The position numbers and the translations under genes were made by a program. A stretch of DNA of 43,593 nucleotides, from contig NJBK01000026.1 in assembly GCA_005223035.1 (NCBI GenBank), positions 1-43,593 of the forward strand, given 5' to 3'. This stretch comes from Chloroflexi bacterium B3_Chlor (GTDB lineage: Bacteria; Chloroflexota; Anaerolineae; UBA7937; B3-Chlor). Below the pieces are notes generated by a model. The model was given only the letters and a program-made list of their open reading frames with translations, did no database searches and was not told the DNA's origin. Positions 34,668 through 42,232 of the stretch are shown piece by piece. Within the stretch, counting starts at the first letter, position 1; every line of letters begins with the position of its first letter.

Positions 34668-34687
34668 TGGCACAAAGGTACCATTGC
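34664..34687 (-). repeat. Inverted repeat over the -35 box, operator candidate
   Basis: GCAATGG (34664-34670), 10 bases, CCATTGC (34681-34687): a perfect 7-base inverted repeat whose one arm overlaps the -35 element. Centre spacing of 17 bases is near two helical turns, as for dimeric repressors. Confidence 0.45.
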
Positions 34688-35683
34688 CTAGAGGGCAAGT
34701 CACTGACAGGGCCAATCCCAATAGCAGAACAGTGCCCCTGCGGTCAACACTCATCCTGAGTCCTCTATCCCGGGCGAGTGCGGCACAGCGAGCGCCTCAA
34801 TGGACCGCCGTGACGGCCATGCGGTCCTCGCACGATACTGTGGTCGGCTAGTCCCGTGTGGTGGGAACCTTGAGCCCCGCCAGTGCCGTGGTAACGGATT
34901 GTCCCGCCCGCGCCAGGCACCGTGGTCGGGTTCACTTCCCTGATTCCGGCAGTGAGCCACCATCTGCTGCTTGGAGGCCCCTGACACCCGATGAGAGAGG
35001 TTGCAGTGCTCGTCGGCGCGCGGCCCTATGGGGCGAGCAGTGCGCACGTACCTTGGTGCGCCGCATAAGCTCGTCTGTCCTCTACTCTATGGCCGGAGCG
35101 TGTCTTCCCATGTGGCCCGCATTGGCCCGTGGCCGTCTCCGCCATATGCCAAAACAGGCTCACCCCGAAGTCGCTTCGAATGAGCCTGGGCATGTAGCGC
35201 AGGGGTCCTTCGTTCCTCATCCCGCAACTTGGCCACGATGCGATGGGCGAAACCCAGCACTGGAACTACGGATGTTTCAGTAGGAGTCTACCACATACGG
35301 TCGGAAAATGCAAGTCGATTCAGGACGGCTGCCAAGCTGCGGCCCTGACTGGCTTTCAGGGGAGTGCGTTGGCGTTCAGACCATGTCACGCCCCCGCCGA
35401 TAGAGCGGCGGCTGACCGTGCGCCTGGCGGTTCAGGAGGTCTCGGTCTCTTACGCTTCCTCAGGTGCTTGACTGGGACACGATGTGTCTCCATGTGCTTG
35501 CACCGGCTGCAGAGCGCACAGTGGACACTCAGTCCTGAATCCATGTGCGAGATCGACGCCCGGCTTGTCGATCACGCACTGCTGACCGTTGGCCCGGTAT
35601 CCCGAGCGCCGTTGAAGTCGCCGGGTGGGCGTCGGATACGACTGGATCGCCCACCCGGCTGAAAGCCCAACGCCAGTAGTGGA
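34688..35683. other. About 1 kb without a recognisable gene
   Basis: Both strands contain only frames of arbitrary composition. I found no tRNA, no riboswitch signature and no transposase remnant that I can name. The only strong structure is the hairpin at 35620-35659. Confidence 0.45.
35620..35659 (-). terminator. Strong GC-rich hairpin downstream of the zinc-ribbon gene
   Basis: GCCGGGTGGGCG (35620-35631), 16-base loop, CGCCCACCCGGC (35648-35659): a perfect 12-bp stem, 25 bases past the stop of the zinc-ribbon gene. No T tract follows on either strand, so it may be a Rho-assisted or 3'-end stabilising element. Confidence 0.45.
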
Positions 35684-35830
35684 TCAGGAACCTTTCTTGA
35701 CGAACCTCGTCATCTTGGTTCCACAGACGGGGCACGTCCCTTTCATCGCGTGCCGTCCGTTCTTCAATACTACCCTCTCAGCGTTCCTCATCGGCCGCTT
35801 CGTCTTGCACTTCACACAATAGGCTTCCAT
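35684..35830 (-). CDS. Small zinc-ribbon protein, DUF5679-like
   Basis: 48 residues, starting MEAYCVKCKTKRPM with an ideal AAGGAGAG nine bases upstream. Two CxxC knuckles (C5-C8 and C33-C36, the second in GTCPVCGTKM) should bind one zinc. The pattern YCVKCK...M.NAE...KNGR.A.KGTCPVCGTKM matches the widespread small DUF5679 proteins of bacteria and archaea. The function is unknown; nucleic-acid or protein binding is likely from the basic charge. A separate single-gene unit ended by a strong hairpin. Confidence 0.88.
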   Translation of the reverse strand: MEAYCVKCKTKRPMRNAERVVLKNGRHAMKGTCPVCGTKMTRFVKKGS

Positions 35831-36224
35831 CGCAATTACTCTCCTTTCTTGTTTCTTATGATGACACTAGACTGGCTCATCCCAGCGTTGCCCGGAATGA
35901 GGTGCGCAATACACTCCGCAGATTCGATTGCTTCTCACGCGCCGTAGTCGCAGGCCCTCCACCATCCGATGGACCGGCCAGTCCAACTCTGGACACCGCC
36001 TCAGGTTCCGGAAAGCGGCGGAGCTTCTTCCGTGAGGGGCTCTGGAACGAATATACCATACTTCATCCGATATTGCAAGCAAGCTCTTTGGCGTGTTTAC
36101 GGAAGGAAACGTCTCTTATGTCCTCCGTTGGCCGTCCTGGGTTGCCATCCTTGGTGCCCAGCCCAGCCGTGGTTGGGAAGCGTGTCCTGCTCGGCGCGGG
36201 CGACCCGGGCGCTCGTGTGGCCCT
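35831..36224. other. Intergenic stretch without a recognisable gene
   Basis: 394 bases between the zinc-ribbon gene and the pentapeptide-repeat gene, both minus strand. It should contain the zinc-ribbon promoter, but no clear pair of boxes is seen. No coding frame is convincing. Confidence 0.4.
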
Positions 36225-36992
36225 CTACGGCGTGGTGGCTACAATGTCTTCCCACCCCTTGGGCATCACAGTTGACTGGTCCAATCTTGCTCCCCTGAGA
36301 TGAGCATCCCCCAGCCTGGCCTCCTTGAGATTGGCGCCTTCTAGGTTGGCGCGTTGGAGTTTGGCCTCAGTCAGGTTGGCCTCCTTGAGTTTGACGCGCT
36401 CCAGGTTGGCGTTTTGCAGGTCGGCCGCTGTGAGGTTGGTGCCTCCGAGGTCAGCGCCGACCAGATTTGCGCCCCGGAGGTCAGCCCATTGCAGGTCGGC
36501 GCCTTTGAGTTTGGCTTCTCGCAGGTCTGCTTTTTCGAGGTTGGCGCCACCGAGGTTGGCACCTGAGGCTTTGGCCGATTGGAGGGCGGCCGCCTGCAGG
36601 TTAGCATCTCCCAGGGCTGCCTTGGCGAGGTTGGCGCCTTGCAGGTTGGCACCTCGGAGGTCAGCACCGATCAAGTTGACGCCTTCAAGGTTCGAACCCG
36701 ATACGTCCGCCCCACTCAGGTTGGCTCCCTGGAGATCAGCCTTCGCCAGGTACAGACCCGCGAGATCCTTGCCAGCCAGGTTACAACCCCGCAGACTCTC
36801 TCTGCTTTTCTGGTATCCCAGGGCGCGTGCGTAGTCGTCGCGCCTGACCTGCTCTGCTTCCTGGGTCTTGGCAAATTTGCGGCTCTCTGCCTCCCTGCGG
36901 CGGGCCAGCCAGTGCCTCCAGTAAGTCACGAGGGCTCCGGTAAGGGCGCCAGTGACGAAACTGATGATCACCGGTGTCAGTTGAGTGTCCAT
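36225..36992 (-). CDS. Membrane-anchored pentapeptide-repeat protein
   Basis: 255 residues from the ATG at 36992 (AGAGG upstream). A single membrane helix (about 5-25, IISFVTGALTGALVTYW) is followed by a charged, helical neck (residues 26-65) and then about 36 tandem pentapeptide repeats, A(D/N)LxG-like, from SLRGCNLAGKDL to LRGARLDQS. This gives a right-handed quadrilateral beta-helix in the cytoplasm. The roles of such proteins range from gyrase protection to structural scaffolds; with the membrane anchor a scaffold is more likely than DNA mimicry. The ending VMPKGWEDIV is common in cyanobacterial and Chloroflexota members. Confidence 0.88.
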   Translation of the reverse strand: MDTQLTPVIISFVTGALTGALVTYWRHWLARRREAESRKFAKTQEAEQVRRDDYARALGYQKSRESLRGCNLAGKDLAGLYLAKADLQGANLSGADVSGSNLEGVNLIGADLRGANLQGANLAKAALGDANLQAAALQSAKASGANLGGANLEKADLREAKLKGADLQWADLRGANLVGADLGGTNLTAADLQNANLERVKLKEANLTEAKLQRANLEGANLKEARLGDAHLRGARLDQSTVMPKGWEDIVATTP

Positions 36993-37152
36993 GTGCCAAT
37001 CCTCTCCACTAGCGCAAACGCTCCTCCCCGCGCCCCTGTGCTCGCTATTGGGCGGAACGCCTCTTAGATGACCGGGTCTCCATGTGGTTCGTTGGGCGCG
37101 CATGGAGAACCTGTGCTTCTCAACATGGTCGCCTGAGCACCGGACGGGCCGG

Positions 37153-38052
37153 TCAAAGCACTGACGGCTTCCCCAGAGCGCGGGCCATGGCCCCGATGTG
37201 CTCTGGCGTCGAGCCACAGCACGCGCCAATAATCCTCACCCCTAGTTCGGCGTACCGGAGGGCGTATTGGGCCATAAGCTCCGGGGTGGCGTCATATTGG
37301 GCGCGTCCGTCGACGAGACGAGGGACGCCAGCATTGGGCTGGGCGACGAGGACGGCCTCTGGGCAGGTCTCCTTCATTCCCTGCATCACCGTCTCCACCT
37401 CTTGAGGGCCAGTGCCGCAGTTGGCCCCTATCGCTTGCACCCCCCAGGCGGCCAGGGTCTCTGCCGCCTTCTTGGGGCTGACCCCCATCATGGTGTGCAA
37501 GTTGGTGTCGAAGGTCATGGTGCAGACGAGGGGCAGGTCGGTGCTTTCCCGGGCGCCCTCTAGTGCCGCCTCTACCTCCTTGAGATCGGCCATGGTCTCG
37601 ATGAGGAGAAGATCGGCGCCGCCATCGGCTAGTCCTTTTGCCTGTTCAGAGAAGGTCTCTCTCGCCTCCTCGAAGCTGAGAGTCCCTACGGGGGCGAAGA
37701 ACTCTCCCGTGGGGCCTATGGAACCGGCCACTAGCACTTGCCCTGAGCGCGGTCGAAGGGTATCGCCTGCCTGTCTGGCCAGTTCAGCTGCGTTCCGGTT
37801 CAGCTCGTAGACTTTGTCTTCTAAGCCGTATTTGGCCAGCCTGAACCGATTGCCGCCAAAGGTGTTGGTCAGGATCATCTCCGAGCCTTCATCTACGTAG
37901 CTGCGGTGCACTCCCAGGACCTTCTCAGGATGGCTAATATTCAACTCCTCGGGAGCATGCCCCTTTTCCAGCCCTGCGGTATGGAGCATGGTCCCCATGG
38001 CCCCGTCGGCCAAGATGGTCTCGCCAGTGGCCAACCTTTCTTGAAATCGCAT
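37153..38052 (-). CDS. Homocysteine S-methyltransferase family protein (MetH N-terminal-like)
   Basis: 299 residues from the ATG at 38052 with GGGAG five bases upstream; the frame reaches back to 38520 but the extra part is antisense to the corrinoid gene. Zinc ligands of the family are visible: the Cys in IGANCGTGP (near 212) and the pair in GACCGSTPEHI (near 277-278). DGAMGTMLH and TNTFGGNRFRL are further signatures. It covers only the homocysteine domain of MetH, so it needs a separate methyl donor. It diverges from a corrinoid protein and an MtmB homologue, so it may take methyl groups from that corrinoid to make methionine. Confidence 0.88.
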   Translation of the reverse strand: MRFQERLATGETILADGAMGTMLHTAGLEKGHAPEELNISHPEKVLGVHRSYVDEGSEMILTNTFGGNRFRLAKYGLEDKVYELNRNAAELARQAGDTLRPRSGQVLVAGSIGPTGEFFAPVGTLSFEEARETFSEQAKGLADGGADLLLIETMADLKEVEAALEGARESTDLPLVCTMTFDTNLHTMMGVSPKKAAETLAAWGVQAIGANCGTGPQEVETVMQGMKETCPEAVLVAQPNAGVPRLVDGRAQYDATPELMAQYALRYAELGVRIIGACCGSTPEHIGAMARALGKPSVL

Positions 38053-38087
38053 TCTTCTCCCTGTGGCGTGTTCTATCTGCACTACCG

Positions 38088-38116
38088 ATTGTACCATGCT
38101 GACTGCTCTGGCACAA
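38088..38116 (-). promoter_or_regulatory. Promoter of the homocysteine methyltransferase gene
   Basis: Minus strand: TTGTGC (38116-38111), 17 bases, TACAAT (38093-38088), 36 bases before the ATG. Confidence 0.6.
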
Positions 38117-38136
38117 GAAGGCGCTTTCGCGACTAA

Positions 38137-38165
38137 TTGCTTCGTGATTCCGAATGTCATACAAT
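38137..38165 (+). promoter_or_regulatory. Promoter of the corrinoid protein/MtmB-like operon
   Basis: TTGCTT (38137-38142), 17 bases, TACAAT (38160-38165). The start near 38172 leaves a short leader with no room for a riboswitch before the ATG at 38200. Confidence 0.6.
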
Positions 38166-38199
38166 GTGCTGGCATTGCAGTTCGAGGAAGGAGCTTGTG

Positions 38200-38865
38200 A
38201 TGGAGCTTCTGGAAAGATTGGTCGAGGCAGTCGAAGACGGGAAGGATGAAGAAGCCTTTGCCCTTGCGCAAGGGGCGATGGCAGTAAAGATGGATCCGCT
38301 GGAAGTGGTAGACGCCTTGACTAAGGGGATAAGGGAGGTAGGCGATCGCTTCGAGCGCATGGAGGTCTTCCTTCCGGAGATGATGCTCGCGGCCCGAGCG
38401 ATGCAGAAAGCACTGGAGCCAATAGCTCCTTACCTGGAACGCCAGAGCGAGGGACGTGAGAAGAAAGGCACTGTGGTCATCGGCACCGTGGAGGGAGACG
38501 TCCACGAAATAGGCAAGCACATAGTGGCCTTGCTCTTAGAGGTAAACGGTTTCAGCGTGTACGATCTGGGGAGCGATGTTAACGCTCTGGATTTCATCAA
38601 GAGGGCCCAGGAGGTGAAAGCCGACATCATCGGCGCTTCGGCTCTCATGACCACCACTATGCCCGGCCAGCAGGAGATAATTGAAATCCTGAGAGATATG
38701 GGGCTGCGCGAGCGTTTCCACGTCATCGTGGGCGGAACCCCCGTGACCCAGGATTGGGCAGAGGAGATAGGCGCCGACTCCTGGGCGGAGAACGCGGCAA
38801 CGGCGGTGGCTATCTTGGAGGAGGCGATGATAGAGGGGAGGGGCTATGCCGGCACCACCTTATAA
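38200..38865 (+). CDS. Methyltransferase cognate corrinoid protein
   Basis: 221 residues. The N-terminal helical cap (about 1-85, with GDRFERMEVFLPEMMLAARAM) and the Rossmann B12-binding domain (about 90-221) have the MtbC/MtmC/MetH arrangement. DVHEIG (D100, H102, G105) carries the DxHxxG histidine that ligates cobalt from below, followed by DLGSDV and GASALMTTTMPGQ as in MtmC-type proteins. It shuttles a methyl group on Co(III). It is translated just upstream of the MtmB homologue, with 20 overlapping bases, so it is its cognate partner. No activase (RamA-like) gene is in the window. Confidence 0.93.
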   Translation: MELLERLVEAVEDGKDEEAFALAQGAMAVKMDPLEVVDALTKGIREVGDRFERMEVFLPEMMLAARAMQKALEPIAPYLERQSEGREKKGTVVIGTVEGDVHEIGKHIVALLLEVNGFSVYDLGSDVNALDFIKRAQEVKADIIGASALMTTTMPGQQEIIEILRDMGLRERFHVIVGGTPVTQDWAEEIGADSWAENAATAVAILEEAMIEGRGYAGTTL

Positions 38866-40231
38866 GATGTGGGAGATACTGGAGCGCGCCCGCACAGGCC
38901 CCTTTTGCGAGGATGAGCCCTTCATCATGGAGCGCTTCATGCCCAGTCTGAAGGTCGTCATCGAGAAGTACGGGATAGAGTATGACGCTGCGGCTCCCAT
39001 CCCTGGCGATGATGATCTGGCCGACGCCTTATGGCAAGCAGCGGTGGAGTTCTTCCTGGAGGTGGGGGTTCTCTGTGTGGATACCCACAGGATCATAACC
39101 TTCGACGAAAGGGAAGTGAAGGAAGCCTTGTATCTGACCCCTGGGGAATACATGGTAGGGTCTGGCAAGGACGCTCGCTGCCTGAAACGTCGCCAAGTGG
39201 AAGATGCCAACCCGCCATTCGTCATCTTCAGCCCTGATATTTCCTGCGACGAGGAACTCTTCTCGCCCATGTGCATCGCCTACTTGAAAGAGCCCTTGGC
39301 TGATGGGTTTTGTGCCCCCATCCTCGAGGAGAGTATGGGTCTCAGGATCAAGGCCAAGACCCCTACAGAGTTGGCAGGGAGCATCGAACACGCCATGAGC
39401 CTCCGCCAGGCAGCGAAACTTGTGGGGCGGCCGGGAATCTTCCTGGTGGCTGCAGGAACGGCGGAATCGGACGTGGGGCAGATATCGATTAGTCATTCGG
39501 ACTGGGGGGTCAGGACTACAGATAGTCGTCTGGTGGGCGGCCTTACCGAACTGAAGATCGACAACGCTCTCCTCAACAAGGCCGCGCACTATCAACAGTT
39601 TGGCTGTTTCACGGGAAGCCTCACCGGGCCTATCTACGGCGGCTACGCGGGCCGCGCGGAAGGAACTGCTATACTACAGGTGGCCTACCATCTGATGGGC
39701 CTCTTGGTCCATCAAGCCCACTATCAGATGAACTTCCCCTTCCACATTCATTACACTTCCGGCACCACCCGGGAACTCCTGTGGGTCGCAAGCGCCAGCC
39801 ATCAAGCCGTCGCCAGAAACAGCAAGCTCATCTCCGTCTCCAATGGCTTCTTGAATGCCGGCCCAGCGACGGAGATGGTCCTGTACGAGGCCGCGGCTCA
39901 CGCTTTGGCCAGCACAGTTTCGGGCGCCAACCTCTGGGAGGCGGCGCCGGCCCGCAACAAGCACAAGAACCGGGCTACCCCTATGGAGGCCCGCATGGCG
40001 GCGGAAGTGGGCCATGCTTGCGCCCGGATGAACCTCAGCCGCGAGGAGGCCAACGAGCTAGTTCTGAAGCTGCTCGCCAAGTACGAGGACCGGATCGCCG
40101 ATGCACCGCTGGGCAGCGAGTTCCAGGAATGCTACGACGTGGCCAAGGCTGCGCCCACGCAAGAGTATCTCGATCTCTACGCGCGAGTTAGAGACGACTT
40201 GGCAGGTAAGGGCTTCGAGTTCCCCTATTGA
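38846..40231 (+). CDS. MtmB-family (monomethylamine methyltransferase) homologue lacking pyrrolysine
   Basis: 461 residues, as long as archaeal MtmB (458). The start has AGGGGAGGG upstream. ALWQAAVEFFLEVGVLCVDT, HRIITFDEREV, IYGGYAGRAEGT, and FQECYDV plus PTQEYLDLYARV near the end match MtmB (pfam05369) and not MttB. The segment GRPGIFLVAAGTAES (194-208) aligns without gap to the archaeal GRPGMGVOGPETS, so Ala202 stands where pyrrolysine 202 is (alignment from memory). The gene has no in-frame TAG. It probably demethylates some N-methyl compound and loads the adjacent corrinoid protein, as MtgB does in the MttB family; the substrate is unknown. Confidence 0.85.
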   Translation: MPAPPYKMWEILERARTGPFCEDEPFIMERFMPSLKVVIEKYGIEYDAAAPIPGDDDLADALWQAAVEFFLEVGVLCVDTHRIITFDEREVKEALYLTPGEYMVGSGKDARCLKRRQVEDANPPFVIFSPDISCDEELFSPMCIAYLKEPLADGFCAPILEESMGLRIKAKTPTELAGSIEHAMSLRQAAKLVGRPGIFLVAAGTAESDVGQISISHSDWGVRTTDSRLVGGLTELKIDNALLNKAAHYQQFGCFTGSLTGPIYGGYAGRAEGTAILQVAYHLMGLLVHQAHYQMNFPFHIHYTSGTTRELLWVASASHQAVARNSKLISVSNGFLNAGPATEMVLYEAAAHALASTVSGANLWEAAPARNKHKNRATPMEARMAAEVGHACARMNLSREEANELVLKLLAKYEDRIADAPLGSEFQECYDVAKAAPTQEYLDLYARVRDDLAGKGFEFPY

Positions 40232-40268
40232 TTGGGAGTTGATCTCAGTTGGAACAAGCGGTTCGATC

Positions 40269-41162
40269 TCAGTCGAGGATGGCGGTTTCGATAATCTGAT
40301 CCAGCGAGAAATCGTGGACCTGCAGATAGTGCTTGAGTACCTCTTCCAATGCGCCCAGCGGTACTGGGCCAACGAGCTCAGCACCAGCCACGTTCACACC
40401 GTAGCGCGCAGATTCTGAGCGAACGGTCTCTAGGACCCGCGGAATGGGAGTCTTGGCGTAGTTGACCAGGTTCATCGAAACCTGCACCATACCCTCTTCT
40501 TCCAGTGACAACCCGATGGCCCGCACGTAGCGATAACCGCCGTTGATATGGCGCACGGCCTTGGCGATCCGATTGGCGATGGAGAGATCAGTTGTGCGCA
40601 GATTGACGTTGAAGGCTATGAGTGGGAAGCGCACTCCAGTGACCATCGCCCCCGATTTCGCATTGAAAGTCGCCGGACCTTCGTCGGGCACCCAGGCTGG
40701 GTCTTTAAGCTTCTCCTCCAACGCTTCGTACTGCCCTTTGCGGATGGCAGGCAGCCTCTGTCGCTCGGGCCTGGTTGCTGCCTCTTCGTAGTAGTAGACG
40801 GGCACCCCGAGGCCGCTGACGAACTTGCCAAATTGGCGGGCAACTTCTATGGCCTCCTCCGTCTCAACGTTACGCACCGGGACGAAGGGTACCACGTCCA
40901 CAGCACCGATCCTTGGGTGCGCACCCTGGTGTTTGGTCATGTCTATGAGCTCAAGGGCCTTCGCCGCCATCCCCTTTGTCGCCTCGAGCACCGCATCTGG
41001 TTCGCCCAGATACGTGAGCACGGAGCGATGGTGATCGGCGTCAGAGGAATAGTCCAGGATTTTGACCTCCTCCACCCGCCGGACTCTGTCAACCACCTGC
41101 TCAACGACTTGAAGGTCTCTTCCCTCGCTGATGTTGGGCTCGCATAGCAGAACTGTTTTCAT
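40269..41162 (-). CDS. ftcD: Glutamate formimidoyltransferase
   Basis: 297 residues from the ATG at 41162 (AGGGG upstream). It contains VLLCEPNISEGRDLQVV, DYSSDADHHRSVLTYLG with the catalytic His region, HQGAHPRIGAVDVVPFVP and KDPAWVPDEGP, all typical of FtcD. It transfers the formimino group from formiminoglutamate (or formiminoglycine) to THF; the family also acts on 5-formyl-THF. In the window it follows the cyclodeaminase gene by 42 bases and no other His-degradation genes are present, so the donor could be something other than formiminoglutamate. Transcribed towards the MtmB-like gene. Confidence 0.93.
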   Translation of the reverse strand: MKTVLLCEPNISEGRDLQVVEQVVDRVRRVEEVKILDYSSDADHHRSVLTYLGEPDAVLEATKGMAAKALELIDMTKHQGAHPRIGAVDVVPFVPVRNVETEEAIEVARQFGKFVSGLGVPVYYYEEAATRPERQRLPAIRKGQYEALEEKLKDPAWVPDEGPATFNAKSGAMVTGVRFPLIAFNVNLRTTDLSIANRIAKAVRHINGGYRYVRAIGLSLEEEGMVQVSMNLVNYAKTPIPRVLETVRSESARYGVNVAGAELVGPVPLGALEEVLKHYLQVHDFSLDQIIETAILD

Positions 41163-41204
41163 GCTCAACCCCTGTATCTTGATAGATCGCCGCCCTAAGC
41201 AAGC

Positions 41205-41798
41205 CTAGAGCGCTTCCGGCAGACGAGCCAACGCCAGAGCTTTCAACGAGCGGGCGCGCTCGGCCAATTCTCCTGCCGCTTCCTGGTCCTTGATAGCTGG
41301 CAGGTTGATTTCAACGTTATCGGCGCACCCGAGAAGACCGGCGCGCGCCAGATGCAGCGCACATTCCAGATCTGAGGCGGCGTTGGGGTTAGACCGCCCC
41401 TGCAATTGCATGGCCAGCTCCAGCACGCGCCAGCAGCGCTCCATGTTGGCCAAGGGAACGCGGGCTGCCTGGAGCATGGCATGCTGGATTGCCTCCCGTC
41501 GTGCAGATTTCTCCTCGTTGGTGTCCTTCGCCAGTCTGTAGGCAGACCGCACAGCCATGAACGCGTCCGAATCTTCGCGCCCGCCATCTAGCAGTTCGCC
41601 CGACAGAGCTTCCGCTTCTGCGCTCAATTCGCGGTAGAAAGACTTCGCTTCCAGTCCCTCTTTGCCGATAGAAAGGCGAGCCACCATGGCTACGAGGGCC
41701 GCCGCCATACCTCCGGCAACGGCCGAGGCCGCACCCCCACCGGTTGAGTTGTCTGCCGGGTCCAGGAGTCTCAGGAAGGCTTCGACGTTCTCATCCAT
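41205..41798 (-). CDS. fchA: Formimidoyl-THF cyclodeaminase
   Basis: 197 residues. GGGAASAVAGGMAAALVAMVARL is a glycine/alanine-rich helical segment (given without its flanks) that opens the active site of the cyclodeaminase; DSDAFMAVRSAYRL follows, and NPNAASDLECALHLARAGLLG is the conserved NxxxxxD...A segment. It converts 5-formimino-THF to 5,10-methenyl-THF and ammonia. Its separate gene next to ftcD is the bacterial arrangement of a function fused in vertebrate FTCD. Led by a strong promoter at 41921-41949. Confidence 0.92.
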   Translation of the reverse strand: MDENVEAFLRLLDPADNSTGGGAASAVAGGMAAALVAMVARLSIGKEGLEAKSFYRELSAEAEALSGELLDGGREDSDAFMAVRSAYRLAKDTNEEKSARREAIQHAMLQAARVPLANMERCWRVLELAMQLQGRSNPNAASDLECALHLARAGLLGCADNVEINLPAIKDQEAAGELAERARSLKALALARLPEAL

Positions 41799-41920
41799 AC
41801 CTGCTCCCCAGCGATCCGTTCAGCGTCTTCGCATGGAGTGAACTTCCACTCGCCTGGTTGCCAGGCCTTTTGCGGGGAATTGTGTCCTTCTGTCTTTGAT
41901 GTCTGACCTTTCCGCCAGCG

Positions 41921-41949
41921 ATTATACCACCCTCAGGGCTGCGCCTCAA
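41921..41949 (-). promoter_or_regulatory. Promoter of the fchA-ftcD operon
   Basis: Minus strand: TTGAGG (41949-41944), 17 bases, TATAAT (41926-41921), 123 bases before the fchA ATG. The long leader shows no recognised riboswitch. Confidence 0.65.
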
Positions 41950-42076
41950 GGAGGGCCTGTGTCCAAGTAGGTAAACTTCGGGGATTACCAGCCTATGCGA
42001 GGACTGCTAAGGGAGAATTCACTCGGGGGCGACACTTCGCGCTACTCCGTAGGACCGCCACGAAATGGAATCCAAC

Positions 42077-42109
42077 ACCCTCCCGGAGTTTGGGAACCTC
42101 CGGGAGGGT
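42077..42109 (-). terminator. Strong hairpin downstream of the Cys-rich lipoprotein gene
   Basis: ACCCTCCCGGAG (42077-42088), 9-base loop, CTCCGGGAGGGT (42098-42109): a perfect 12-bp stem in the 434-base gap between the two minus-strand genes. No T tract, but the position suits transcript ending of the lipoprotein gene. Nothing else was recognised in this gap apart from the fchA promoter. Confidence 0.45.
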
Positions 42110-42232
42110 TGAACGCGGGAGGGAGCCAACGAACTGGTCCAGAAGATGCTGGCCAACTCCAGAGAGATTGGCTGTGCTGAGCCGGACGATCCGGAGTGTC
42201 AAGACCAACCACTACCAGGCCCATCCCTGGGT

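Noticed and set aside
34667-34790. Minus-strand frame starting MSVDRRGTVLLLGLALS with a signal-peptide look
   Set aside because: It runs through the promoter of the PAP2-like operon and has no mature domain; chance is likelier.
34857-34980. Cobalamin riboswitch
   Set aside because: GGGAA and TCCCGC fragments recall the B12 box, but the order and the core sequence do not fit, and no cobalamin gene follows.
36685-36700. tRNA T-loop-like GGTTCGAACC
   Set aside because: It lies inside the pentapeptide-repeat gene and no cloverleaf can be drawn around it.
36300-36800. Tandem 15-bp repeats as a CRISPR array or satellite
   Set aside because: The periodicity is the DNA image of pentapeptide codons in an open frame.
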